64,000 nt of DNA from contig JAITCI010000003.1 in NCBI GenBank assembly GCA_031283155.1, positions 1-64,000 of the forward strand. The letters are read 5' to 3'. Position numbers and translations under genes: made by a program. The notes beneath the pieces were generated by a model, which worked only from the letters and a program-made list of their open reading frames with translations, was not told where the DNA came from and did no database searches. Positions 53,627-62,619 of the stretch are shown here, one piece after another (position 1 is the first letter of the stretch; every line of letters starts with the position of its first letter). Source of the stretch: Spirochaetota bacterium. GTDB taxonomy: Bacteria > Spirochaetota > JAGLSM01 > JAKPMW01.

Positions 53627-56386
53627 CTACTCGTCCTTAACCAGAATGAATTCCACCCGCCGGTTGCGGGCGCGGCCTTCCTCCGTGGCATTGGACGCGA
53701 CCGGCACAGATAAGCCAAGACCCTTTGCGATCATCCGCTTGTCCTCAATACCGCGCCGCAGAAGATAGCGGAGTACGGTACGCGCGCGTCTCGTGGAAAG
53801 CATCAGGTTGTATTCCTCGCCGCCGATGCTGTCGCTGTGGCCTTCGATGATGATTTTGTAGTCGCCGTAGCGCTTCAAAACTTCGGCGACGCGGTTTAAT
53901 ACAGGGCTCTCTTCCCGTTCAAGCTCCCATTGGTTATACGCAAATTCGATGTTCGTCAGCAGGATCTTTAACCCTCGCGGCGTACGGATGACCAGGATAT
54001 CTATATCGACGGACACGATGTTCGATGTACCCGCATTGCCGATGATATCTCCTGCCTTCGCCTCAAGGGTATACGTAGCGGCGCTTTCGACCAATTCCCC
54101 GGAGTCGCCCTTGCCGTCCCATTGAATGGAAATGGTTTTTGTTTTTGGACTTTCGCCGGAGAATGATTTGAAGATCTGACCGCTGTTTTTGATATCGATC
54201 CGCCAGTTGGAAATGACTTCGGCTTCCGCAAAATCGAGACTGATCCGAAGCCGCTTATTGTCCCCGCTGTCGTCCGGCGCGTAGAGCCTGGGCTGGGCGT
54301 CGAGCTTCAGGAGAGGTGCCTGGGTTAATATCCGGATTGGCTGCGTTTTGGTGCGCGGCGAATCACCATCCATGTATTCCGCCTGAAGGGTGTAATTGTA
54401 TATCCCGTCGGGAAGGATGGCACCCTCCGCATTGCGGCCATCCCAGGCGATCTCGCGCGGCGGAGCGCTCTTGCTCTCAAAGCTCCTCTGTACCGAGCCT
54501 TCGCGGTCGGTAACTGTCAGCTTCCAGTTCTCGAGGAGATCGCGCGTTTCGAGTTCCGGACTGAAACGAACGCTGCCAAAGCCCGAATCGCTGCCGGGCG
54601 CAAAGATCTCCGCAGAGGCGCTCACCTTGATCGCGCGTACGCGCGTGGAAAGGACAATGCCGCCGGATTTGCGGGAAACGCTGTTGCCTGCGGGCTCTCT
54701 CCCCTCCAGCCTGTATTCGTAATTGCCGTCTGCGGCTGTCCTGCCGTTATCATCCTTGCCGTCCCAGGTGAACCGCGAAGGCGCGTTCTCTCCCCAGGAG
54801 AAGGTGCGCACGACTTTGCCGTTCGTGTCGGTTATATATCCCGTCCAGCGCGTATCCCGCCCGGTGAGCGTCTGCTCAATCGTAAGGAGATCCCTGCCTT
54901 TGCCCCTGTTCGGCGAGAAGAGCGAGAGCTTGATATCAACCTCCGCTTGGGGCTGCGCCGTTCTGATTTCAACGGGTTTGATTTGCGAAACCCCCTCGTT
55001 GCCGCGCGCGTCCTGTACCTTGAGCTGGTACAGATATGTGCCGTCACCGAGAATTTTACCTGCGTCGTCGCGCCCGTCCCACTCCCAGGATGACGGCACC
55101 GAGACGTTCCTCCGCGATGAAAAGAGGATGGTAAAGAATTTTCCCGGGGTAAGGCGCTGCCCTGTTTCGTCTTTGTTGCCGATCTGGCGCACCACGCGGT
55201 TATTGGCGTCCCTGATGGTGACTTGCCAGCCCGCGATCTCCTGTTTGGCGTCCGCAAGCAAATCAAAGGTGGTGGTATCCTGTATGCCGTCATCGTTCGG
55301 CGAGAAATACCGGTAACGGCTCTTGATATCCGGCGCGGGCGGCACATAGTCGCGCGAACCGAATATGAGGTTCATGGTCAGAAAGTGTCCAACCTCGCGG
55401 GTTCCGTTATAAGAAAACGGAACCATCGCCCAGGAAAGATCAAAGCCGAAAGCGGGAAAGACGCTGCGCAGATCCAGTCCGAGACCCAGCGAGAAAGGAC
55501 CGAGACCGCTGTTCCCGAGCATGAGACCGAGATGCAGGCGCGCGATACCGAATGCGCTGCCGCTGATACCTCCGGAATAGCGCACCGAGGCGTCGTCAAA
55601 GGAAAACCCGAGCGCGTGATTTGTCTCGAGCCTGAATATCTTGTCCTTGAAAAAAGTAAATTCAAAACCGGCCAGCGCCTGCGGATCGGGATATTGCTTC
55701 CAGTTTTCCCAGGTGATATTCAGTCCGATGTTGTTGAGTGAAAACGAAAAAATCCGGTCAAAAAATCCGAAGCCCTCCTCGCGCTGCGAAGCCGCGATCT
55801 CCTGTACGGTTCCGTTTTGAAGAATGATAAAACCAAGATCGATCCCGGTACCCAGATGCGCTTTGGCTTCTCCCGAAGAATCGGGATGGCTGTTCGCGAA
55901 AAACAGACCCGCTCCTAATCCGAAGTGAAAATTGGGCGTGATGAGCTTCGATAGATTTCCTCTGGCCGCAACGCCCGCGCCTGCGTTCCGGTTGGTGACG
56001 GTGCCGGTATTTCTGACAAGCAGATTAAACGTCAGTACGCCGAAGTCTTCCGGGAGGGAGAGGCCAATATCCGCCAGGGAATCGGGCGTCCCGAGCGCCC
56101 CGTATCCCAGCCCGATCAGCAGATTCTCGGAGAGGGCAAGCGCGGCGGGGTTGCGGATAACGTCAAATACGCTTCCGCGTCCCGAACCGCCCTCTCCGCC
56201 CAGCGCGAGATTTGCCGCGCCGCTGCCGGTGTAGAACCACTGGGAGCCGGGCAGTCTGGGATCTGCCGCATCCGCCATACAGGGCAGGGAGAGCGCGATG
56301 ACTGCGAAAGTGAGTATGCGCAAGCGAAAAAGCAATTTCCCACGGAGGAAATTTTCGGTTCTGCGCGGGATTGTATCCGAAATCAA
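53627..56386 (-). CDS. large outer-membrane protein: barrel-like N-terminus, FlgD-like repeats and OmpA C-terminal domain
   Basis: The 919-residue product has a signal peptide (ending PCMADAAD), a porin-like region to about residue 350 (repeats such as GVLTFNLLVRNTG, GLMLGNSGLG), then about four FlgD-type Ig units with the repeated WEWDGRDDAGKILGDGTYLY / FTWDGKDDNGRTAADGNYEY pattern. It ends with an OmpA peptidoglycan-binding domain (IIIEGHSDSIGGEEYNLMLS, RARNRRVEFILV). It probably links the outer membrane to the cell wall and projects or organises surface structure. The proposed TTG start overlaps the previous stop (TTGA), implying translational coupling to the coiled-coil gene. Confidence 0.8.
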   Translation of the reverse strand: MISDTIPRRTENFLRGKLLFRLRILTFAVIALSLPCMADAADPRLPGSQWFYTGSGAANLALGGEGGSGRGSVFDVIRNPAALALSENLLIGLGYGALGTPDSLADIGLSLPEDFGVLTFNLLVRNTGTVTNRNAGAGVAARGNLSKLITPNFHFGLGAGLFFANSHPDSSGEAKAHLGTGIDLGFIILQNGTVQEIAASQREEGFGFFDRIFSFSLNNIGLNITWENWKQYPDPQALAGFEFTFFKDKIFRLETNHALGFSFDDASVRYSGGISGSAFGIARLHLGLMLGNSGLGPFSLGLGLDLRSVFPAFGFDLSWAMVPFSYNGTREVGHFLTMNLIFGSRDYVPPAPDIKSRYRYFSPNDDGIQDTTTFDLLADAKQEIAGWQVTIRDANNRVVRQIGNKDETGQRLTPGKFFTILFSSRRNVSVPSSWEWDGRDDAGKILGDGTYLYQLKVQDARGNEGVSQIKPVEIRTAQPQAEVDIKLSLFSPNRGKGRDLLTIEQTLTGRDTRWTGYITDTNGKVVRTFSWGENAPSRFTWDGKDDNGRTAADGNYEYRLEGREPAGNSVSRKSGGIVLSTRVRAIKVSASAEIFAPGSDSGFGSVRFSPELETRDLLENWKLTVTDREGSVQRSFESKSAPPREIAWDGRNAEGAILPDGIYNYTLQAEYMDGDSPRTKTQPIRILTQAPLLKLDAQPRLYAPDDSGDNKRLRISLDFAEAEVISNWRIDIKNSGQIFKSFSGESPKTKTISIQWDGKGDSGELVESAATYTLEAKAGDIIGNAGTSNIVSVDIDILVIRTPRGLKILLTNIEFAYNQWELEREESPVLNRVAEVLKRYGDYKIIIEGHSDSIGGEEYNLMLSTRRARTVLRYLLRRGIEDKRMIAKGLGLSVPVASNATEEGRARNRRVEFILVKDE

Positions 56387-57969
56387 TTGTCCAGATCCTG
56401 ATGAAAATAGCGTTCAATGTCCCTTCGCTTGGGATTCAGGCTGATCTGCGAACGCGCAAGCCGATCCAGCGCTTCGAGCTGATCTTTTAAGATATTTTTT
56501 GCCAGATCATTTTCCTGAATGGTCTTTTGTTCCATAACAGCCTTGTAAATCCCGATGGCTTTCAGATAATTCCGTTGCGTTTCCGCGCCCTTTGCGCTGT
56601 TCAGCATATGCCGGAAGTGCAGGAGGGGCGAGGCAATGGGAAGCATATCCCAGTTGTACGGAGCGAGGTTGGGACTCTCGCGAAGGATGAGGTCTTCCTC
56701 TGTTTTGAATTTCTGCTCTTCCTTTTGATCCATGGCAATGGTCATGACGGGCGCGCCGCCATATCCGGGCATACCCGCCTGTGGATATGGCGGCATTTGC
56801 CCCGCGCCATGCGTGAACGGAGAGGATGGCGGCGGATGACCCCCGCCCATCATCGGAGGCGGCTGCATGGCTGCACTTCCGGGAGTTTGTCCTTCGGTTT
56901 GCTGTTTTGCCGTCATCTGCGAAGAGGGCGGGGATGGAGGCTGCTGCGGTGGTTTTGGTGAAGCGCTTTCGGCGCCGCCTGCGGCATTGCTCCAGGCCTC
57001 TTCCAGAAATTCCGTGAGATCATCGAGACCGTCTGCGCCGCCTCCTCCTTTGCCGCCTCCTCCTTTGCCGCCTCCGCCTGCGCCGCCTCCGCCTGCGCCA
57101 TCTCCGCCCGCGCCGTCTCCGCCTCCGCCGTCTCCGCCTCCGCCTTCACCGCCTGCGCCGCCTCCGCCTTCACCGCCTTCCCCCTCGGAATCTTGATTTC
57201 CAAGCTGTTCCTGGAACAGGCGATCGAGTTTCGGCGTGGAGGCAAGCTGGATGTTCACATTTTCGATATTGTGAATGACCGTCGAGGCGTCATGGCTGCG
57301 CGAGCGATACTCGTTTGCGAGATCCTCCGACTGGGACAGCAGATCCTGGAATTCGCTCATCTTTCGCGAATCCAGAATGGGCTGGTTGGCGTTGAGATCC
57401 AATTGACTCAGGGCTTCCTGCAGATCCACAAGCGCTTTACGGATAAAGAGGCGCGACTTGACCTGCTTTTCAGAGATACCATGGATCATGTTCTTATAAT
57501 ACTGCTCCACCTCGGAGAGCTTGCCCTCAAGCTTATCCTGGTTACTGCGCATACGATCAAGGATCTGCTCCCCGCGCTCATCGCGTTCGTGGAGTTCTTT
57601 TGTGACCATGTCGCGGATCTCGCCGACGGAATGGCTGATGTTGTCCTTGTATTCGTCAACGGCGAGTTTGAGCTGTTCCAGGCGGAAACCATGTGTGGAG
57701 GAACGCTCAGTATTCAGCGAGAGCTTCTCATCCCGCGCCTGGACTTCTTTTTCAAGCTTTCGCACCTTTGCCATGAGTTCGTTGATGCGCTTGAGTTTTT
57801 TCTCGTTGTCTTCGGAGAGCAGGCTTATCTGATTTTCGTTGATCTTGTCATTCTGCGCAGCCGACTCCTTCAGGGTACTGATGATTTTGTCTTTTTCCCT
57901 GATGATGTCCAGCATTGCGCTCGAGTCGCTGCCTGCTTCCTCTTCGATAAAATCATTATCTTCCGGCAT
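56383..57969 (-). CDS. coiled-coil protein with Gly-rich and Pro-rich linker
   Basis: The 528-residue protein has an acidic start, a long coiled coil (about residues 20-250), a Gly-rich tract of GGGGD/GGGGK/GGGGA units (about residues 263-315), a Pro-rich region (about 335-405) and a conserved-looking helical C-terminus from LAPYNWDMLPIASPLL. No signal peptide is present, so it is cytoplasmic. I do not recognise a family. The Gly tract comes from imperfect 15-bp DNA repeats, so copy number may vary. Coupling to the OmpA-type gene suggests a shared job in envelope organisation, which is inference. Confidence 0.75.
   Translation of the reverse strand: MPEDNDFIEEEAGSDSSAMLDIIREKDKIISTLKESAAQNDKINENQISLLSEDNEKKLKRINELMAKVRKLEKEVQARDEKLSLNTERSSTHGFRLEQLKLAVDEYKDNISHSVGEIRDMVTKELHERDERGEQILDRMRSNQDKLEGKLSEVEQYYKNMIHGISEKQVKSRLFIRKALVDLQEALSQLDLNANQPILDSRKMSEFQDLLSQSEDLANEYRSRSHDASTVIHNIENVNIQLASTPKLDRLFQEQLGNQDSEGEGGEGGGGAGGEGGGGDGGGGDGAGGDGAGGGGAGGGGKGGGGKGGGGADGLDDLTEFLEEAWSNAAGGAESASPKPPQQPPSPPSSQMTAKQQTEGQTPGSAAMQPPPMMGGGHPPPSSPFTHGAGQMPPYPQAGMPGYGGAPVMTIAMDQKEEQKFKTEEDLILRESPNLAPYNWDMLPIASPLLHFRHMLNSAKGAETQRNYLKAIGIYKAVMEQKTIQENDLAKNILKDQLEALDRLARSQISLNPKRRDIERYFHQDLDN
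57037..57187. repeat. imperfect 12-15 bp tandem repeats encoding the Gly-rich tract
   Basis: Units of the type GCCGCCTCCGCC and GCCGTCTCCGCC follow each other within the coiled-coil gene, each encoding G-G-G-G plus A, D, E or K on the minus strand. Confidence 0.8.
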
Positions 57970-58161
57970 GGGGTACCTTTATCCTGCAAGAATTGCGTCC
58001 CTGAAGCAAACCTCCGGCAAAAGCGGCTGTCTGCACTCCGGAACTTTCCACATCAAATATCGGCAGAAGTATACCATGAAAAAACGCTTTCATTCCAGAG
58101 CGCTCTGTTTGCGTATCTTAAAGGGAATGGTTCACCAGTAATCTGCCCGGGAGACGGATTC

Positions 58162-58818
58162 ATGTCTGTGCTTCGTTCGATCATCCATGCCTTTTGCGAA
58201 GCGCCCGTTTTATGTCTAGCTTTATTTGCCCTTATTCCGCTCGGATTTTTGCTGCATATTCTGGCCGCCTGCATTCCCGCGATCCTGTTTGTTCTGGCGC
58301 TCTTTTTTTTCCGCGATCCCGAACGCGCGACGCCCCGGGACGATGCTGTTCTGTATGCGAGCGCGGACGGAAAGGTACTGCGTATGGAGGAAGCGGAGTA
58401 TGCGGGCATATCCGGAGGGAAGGGCTGGCGTGTGCTTATTTTTATGTCGCCGCTTAACGTGCATCGGAACAGAGCGCCGATGCACGGGCGGGTTCAGGAA
58501 GTCCGGTATAAAAAAGGTGAATTTTTGCCCGCCTTTCGGGAGGGAATGCACCTTGTGAATGAGCGGGCAAGCGTGGTATTTCAAAGCCCGGATGACGCCT
58601 CCCGCCGTGTTGTGGTGACGCAGATCGCGGGAATTCTGGCACGGCGAATCGTCTGCCGCGCCGAGGTCGGCGTGGAATATGCGCAGGGCGAACAATTTGG
58701 TCTCATACGGTTTGGTTCCGCGAATGAAATGATTTTTGATTCCGAATGGCAGCCTTTGGTTCAGGAAGGGACCCGCGTTCGCGCGGGAGTAACGGTTATA
58801 GCGAGGAGAAAAGCATGA
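58162..58818 (+). CDS. psd: phosphatidylserine decarboxylase, short (type II) form
   Basis: Psd turns phosphatidylserine into phosphatidylethanolamine. The 218-residue proenzyme has an N-terminal hydrophobic region (residues 13-50), FMSPLNVHRNRAP, the VRYKKGEFLPAF motif and the self-cleavage serine in RFGSANE (Ser186), where the usual GS pair becomes the pyruvoyl end. ATG 58162 is preferred. Longer in-frame extensions run antisense to the coiled-coil gene. Its stop overlaps the pssA start (ATGA). Confidence 0.92.
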   Translation: MSVLRSIIHAFCEAPVLCLALFALIPLGFLLHILAACIPAILFVLALFFFRDPERATPRDDAVLYASADGKVLRMEEAEYAGISGGKGWRVLIFMSPLNVHRNRAPMHGRVQEVRYKKGEFLPAFREGMHLVNERASVVFQSPDDASRRVVVTQIAGILARRIVCRAEVGVEYAQGEQFGLIRFGSANEMIFDSEWQPLVQEGTRVRAGVTVIARRKA

Positions 58819-59609
58819 GCCTGACCTGGATTCCAAACTCTTTCACATTGGGCAATCTCTTCTTTGGTTTTGTCGCCATGCTGGCCGCGCTTCGCGGGCG
58901 GTTTGATCTTGCCTCTCTCTTTATTTTCGCCTGTATGCTCCTGGATATGTTTGACGGCAGGATCTCGCGCGCGATCAAGGGAGAGAATCCCATTGGGAAG
59001 GAACTCGATTCCCTCGCGGATATGCTCTCTTTCGGGGTCGCCCCCGGGGTCATTTTTTACGCCGCTTTTTTGGGCAACAATCCCATATACTCCGATATTG
59101 CGCCGCTTGTGACCGGGGGCGATCTCTTGCAGCTTACCGAATATAATTCGACGCATATCCTCTTTGGGGCACTTGCCTTTCTCTTTCCCTTTGCGGCGGC
59201 TCTTCGTCTTGCGCGGTTCAACCTGGGCGGGAGCGATGCGGCGTATAGCGGCTGCCCCTCAACGACTGCGGGCGGACTTGTGGTTGTGCTGACCTGTTTT
59301 TCCAAGATACCGCATATGTTTTTTATGGAAGACTATAACTTCGAGATACCGAGCGTTCTTCTGATCATTCTTTTTGTGTGTATTGCTTTTCTGATGCTTG
59401 TCCATATACCCTTTTCAAAACCGCAAAAATCGCTGTTTCGCAAGTCAAGCTTGTCACAACCCCTGTTTTTGGTGTACAATCTGATGATAATTGCTGCGCT
59501 GATATTGTTTTTTAAGCATTTTTTGCTTCTGGTCGGGATTATGTATGTGATCTGGTCGCTTGTACGGGGAATTCAGTCCGCGAAGGCTTCCATACAGGCA
59601 CGTAAATGA
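58815..59609 (+). CDS. pssA: CDP-diacylglycerol--serine O-phosphatidyltransferase
   Basis: The 264-residue membrane enzyme has the CDP-alcohol phosphotransferase signature DMFDGRISRAIKGENPIGKE with the following LDSLAD (residues about 44-69) and several membrane helices after it. The psd neighbour and PssA-like form (SFGVAPG after the motif) support phosphatidylserine synthesis. GAGGAG precedes the ATG and it overlaps psd by four bases. Together they make phosphatidylethanolamine. Confidence 0.92.
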   Translation: MSLTWIPNSFTLGNLFFGFVAMLAALRGRFDLASLFIFACMLLDMFDGRISRAIKGENPIGKELDSLADMLSFGVAPGVIFYAAFLGNNPIYSDIAPLVTGGDLLQLTEYNSTHILFGALAFLFPFAAALRLARFNLGGSDAAYSGCPSTTAGGLVVVLTCFSKIPHMFFMEDYNFEIPSVLLIILFVCIAFLMLVHIPFSKPQKSLFRKSSLSQPLFLVYNLMIIAALILFFKHFLLLVGIMYVIWSLVRGIQSAKASIQARK

Positions 59610-59618
59610 GGCGGGGTC

Positions 59619-60476
59619 ATGGATTCACCACAATTGGCCGGGATCATCAGAAAAGCGGCGAGCGAATCCGGTCGTTCTCCGATTGTAGCATTTGTTGATA
59701 AAAGCGGCTTGCCGCAGCTTGCGGTTTTGCCCTTTGCGCATATGAATCGTAATTGCACACTGGTTTTGCTTATGCCCGAGGCGCATCCGGCTACAGCGGT
59801 ATTGCGCGCGCAGCCCTGGGTTGAGATCCATTTTGCCTCTGTCAAGCGGGATTGTTTCGCGCGTTTTGGAGGCAGAGCATTCATAAAGCAAATGGATGGT
59901 ACGCTGGACAAGCTCATCGAGGGGTATCCCTGGCTGGGATCCTGGTTTCAGGACGCCAGAAGGCAGGATTATGTGCTGATGCAGCTCCATACCCAGATCA
60001 TCGCAATGGAGATGCTGGAAGGCGATTCCCCCTGGTATCAAACCTCGTATTATCGTGTTCAAAACGGAGAAGTCGTTCCGATCAACGCCGCGAGTACCGA
60101 GGCAATGCAGGAGATGGAAGCGGGGCAGCTTGAGACCGTACGCCGTATCATCACGCAAAACCGAAGCGAAATGATCCAATGCGTCGCGAAAAATAATTTC
60201 AGGGGTTTTGCGAATCATGTCTCGGAGAGCTTTAATCCGCCCGAGGGCATAACCGTGGACGACTGGATCAATGCGCAATGGAAACTCTATAAGTCCATCA
60301 AACCGGGCAAGACGTCGTATAACTGGGGGCTGAACGGTTTTACGCACAAGCGTGACGGCAGTGTGGAATGCCGCTTCTTTCTGGAGATAACCGAAGGCAC
60401 CGAAAAAAGGGCAAGTCAGCATCAGGAAATCTGGCTGCTTGAAGATACGGGATGGAAGCTGATTCGGGTTATCTGA
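59619..60476 (+). CDS. protein with pyridoxamine-phosphate-oxidase-like N-terminus, function unknown
   Basis: The 285-residue product lacks signal and membrane segments. Residues 10-130 (VAFVDKSGLPQLAVLPFAHM, WVEIHFASVKRDCFARFGG) resemble a split-barrel flavin-binding domain. Residues 175-285 (RIITQNRSEMIQCVAKNNF, then HQEIWLLEDTGWKLIRVI) resemble an NTF2/SnoaL-type domain. Cofactor and substrate cannot be named. It starts 9 bp after pssA and ends 1 bp before the next gene, so it belongs to this transcript. Confidence 0.6.
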   Translation: MDSPQLAGIIRKAASESGRSPIVAFVDKSGLPQLAVLPFAHMNRNCTLVLLMPEAHPATAVLRAQPWVEIHFASVKRDCFARFGGRAFIKQMDGTLDKLIEGYPWLGSWFQDARRQDYVLMQLHTQIIAMEMLEGDSPWYQTSYYRVQNGEVVPINAASTEAMQEMEAGQLETVRRIITQNRSEMIQCVAKNNFRGFANHVSESFNPPEGITVDDWINAQWKLYKSIKPGKTSYNWGLNGFTHKRDGSVECRFFLEITEGTEKRASQHQEIWLLEDTGWKLIRVI

Positions 60477-60477
60477 G

Positions 60478-62205
60478 ATGGAAAACAGGATTATCGCTTC
60501 GCCGACGGACGCGAAAGCGCGGCTCGAAAAATACAGCTCCGCCTATACCCTCTCCGATATGGAAGTATTCATCTTCCCCCAATTGCTTTACGCCCTCGTA
60601 CTCGCGAATATCATGAGCCCGAGGCTCTGGGCATGGCGGGATCTGCCGTGGTTCTCCGGCATGGAAGAGTTTTCTCCCGAGAAGCGCGCCATGCGCCTGA
60701 AGCAATACATCATGGATCACTACACATTTAATCTCGATCTGGAAACCTGGGGGCTTACCACAAAAGAGAAAGAACTCGCGCGCTTCAGTGATTTCGTGGA
60801 TCCCGATTCCCTGCGCGAGAGCAATGCTCTTTTTGGGTACGAGGGAGATAAATACTATTTCTCGATTGATATCCGCCGCCACTTTGGGCTGGACAAATAC
60901 ACGAACGATATTATTCCCTATTGGAAAACTGAAACCCTGGAGGCCATGGACGCCTTTGCCCATAAGCCGGGCTGGCAGACCGGCGGCGGGGAATGTGTTT
61001 CGCTTGCGTGCCTGTATGCTGCGGCGCTTTTTGTGGTTGCGCGAATTCCGCTTGAAGACATATTCATTTATACAACGCCGCTCCACTCCCAGAATTTCAT
61101 CGTGATCGGCGAAGGGGTATTGACCAACAACCGCCGCATAGTTACGAAGGCGATGTTTTTTAATGGAAGCGAGATCTCGCAAAAGGCAAGGCGCGCGCTC
61201 GAGAATGAACGGATTATCGTGGCGGCACACGCAAGCGGGTATATCCACTATTTCTACGACGGGATGAGCATTGATCCCGCGCAGTATATGCGGTTTTGCG
61301 GGAATCTCCGATCCTATCTGACCACGCAATTAACCCCGGAACTCTTTGGGAATTTCATTCGCTGTCATCTGGATTTTCAGCGCTGCTTTTGCTACCGGTA
61401 TCACGCCGAGGGTGGGCGGGAACTCTACATCGAATGTGAAAAGGCTCTGCGCTATGAAGAGTCCACGAAGCTGCGGGTGAGCGACGCCTCGCGCAAGAAG
61501 CTCTTTGGGATGATCGACCGCGATGAGTATTATCCGCATCCCATCCCCGGGCGGCTGATAGTGAATGATATAGAAGATTTTTTGCGCGGCGGAGGAGGCA
61601 AGCAGGGCGATATCTGCGCGCGGCTCCACGCGGAATTTTGTTCCTCGTGCCAGGATACCTGCTCCATCGTGCAGGCTCTTCGCGAATTTGCGCATATCGC
61701 GCCCCGCCTGCCCGGGATCGCGGGCAAGACCAGGCTCGCCGAGCCTCCCATTGTACTGACGGGCGATATGGATCGCATTGCGATCATCCGCGCGCTTGAA
61801 ACCGGGCGTACGCAAAACGAAACTATCGATCTCGCCTTTCACGCGGCGCGGCTTCCGGGGGATTGGTTTGCGCCCTATTGGCTTGCCGCCTGTACGCGAA
61901 ATCCGATATGCGTGAGTCTGGCCGCGCGCTATTCCTGCCTGGACGAGGTGTACGTCGCCTTGCAGTCTTTTCCGAATGAATCCATTTATGACGAGGCGCG
62001 GCTCGCGCAGCCGGATGAGGTTTGGAATTACGCGCGCGGCGACGGCTTTGAAAAGGCAGTCTCCTTTGCTGCGATTGCGCTCGCGCGCGGGCAGGCGGAT
62101 ATGCGGCTTGCGAAACGGGGCGGTGAGGTTACTGTCATTTGCGCGGGCGCGGAGTGGAAATTTGCAAGTACGAAAGATATTGGTGAAATAACCTGGAGTT
62201 CCTGA
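60478..62205 (+). CDS. protein with a transglutaminase-like core, function unknown
   Basis: The 575-residue protein contains WQTGGGECVSLACLYAAALF followed 20-30 residues later by PLHSQNFIVIGEGVL (about residues 165-220), the Cys and His pattern of transglutaminase-like cysteine hydrolases. A catalytic Asp cannot be fixed. The N-terminal 160 residues and C-terminal half (rich in Cys in FCSSCQDTCSIVQAL) are unassigned. No signal peptide. It is linked to the previous gene with a 1-bp gap, and both follow psd-pssA, so a lipid or envelope role is possible. Confidence 0.6.
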   Translation: MENRIIASPTDAKARLEKYSSAYTLSDMEVFIFPQLLYALVLANIMSPRLWAWRDLPWFSGMEEFSPEKRAMRLKQYIMDHYTFNLDLETWGLTTKEKELARFSDFVDPDSLRESNALFGYEGDKYYFSIDIRRHFGLDKYTNDIIPYWKTETLEAMDAFAHKPGWQTGGGECVSLACLYAAALFVVARIPLEDIFIYTTPLHSQNFIVIGEGVLTNNRRIVTKAMFFNGSEISQKARRALENERIIVAAHASGYIHYFYDGMSIDPAQYMRFCGNLRSYLTTQLTPELFGNFIRCHLDFQRCFCYRYHAEGGRELYIECEKALRYEESTKLRVSDASRKKLFGMIDRDEYYPHPIPGRLIVNDIEDFLRGGGGKQGDICARLHAEFCSSCQDTCSIVQALREFAHIAPRLPGIAGKTRLAEPPIVLTGDMDRIAIIRALETGRTQNETIDLAFHAARLPGDWFAPYWLAACTRNPICVSLAARYSCLDEVYVALQSFPNESIYDEARLAQPDEVWNYARGDGFEKAVSFAAIALARGQADMRLAKRGGEVTVICAGAEWKFASTKDIGEITWSS

Positions 62206-62245
62206 GATTGCAGTTCCGCGCCGATCGCGCCATCCAGGCGCGTAC

Positions 62246-62301
62246 CCTTGCCCCCACAGGGGGTAAAGGCATAAACGCGGAGTGAAAACATCCTTGTTTT
62301 C
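62246..62301. repeat. hairpin pair after the transglutaminase-like gene
   Basis: CCCCC-ACA-GGGGG with further pairing outside it (62246-62270) is followed by GGCATAAACGCG and GAAAACA-TCCT-TGTTTTC (62284-62301), the same order of parts seen at 21540-21601. Confidence 0.75.
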
Positions 62302-62420
62302 GAGCGCCGCAAGTAACGCGCCGCATATTGCGCCATCGCGGTTTTGTTTTCCATTGCGCCAGCGTCCCTTACTTGTACATAACGGCGGGGGAAGCCAAAA
62401 AGGATGTACGGTGGGCGGGG

Positions 62421-62615
62421 CTACAAACGCAGTTCTTCTTTAAGCAATGCGATCTCTTCCATTATCGCGTCGATCTCTTCGCCGATGATTGTTCGAATCG
62501 CCGCATCTTCGGTTTGCAGGAGTTCGGCGCGCGCGGCGTCGAGGCTTGCCTGGGCGTCGATGAGGGTCTCTTTGAGTTCCTGTGTCGTATCCTGCGGAGC
62601 GGGTTTCTCTTTCAT
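62421..62615 (-). CDS. 64-residue coiled-coil protein (SlyX-like size)
   Basis: The start ATG 62615 lies 4 bp after the uxs stop on the same strand, which favours translational coupling. The product MKEKPAPQDTTQELKETLID and onwards is acidic and wholly helical, with heptad-like leucines, ending EEIALLKEELRL. It could form a small coiled coil with a partner. An upstream in-frame ATG would overlap uxs and lacks support. Confidence 0.6.
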   Translation of the reverse strand: MKEKPAPQDTTQELKETLIDAQASLDAARAELLQTEDAAIRTIIGEEIDAIMEEIALLKEELRL

Positions 62616-62619
62616 GGAA

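Noticed and set aside
57193-58161. Long in-frame extension upstream of psd
   Set aside because: It runs antisense to the coiled-coil gene. The Psd family length fits the start at 58162.
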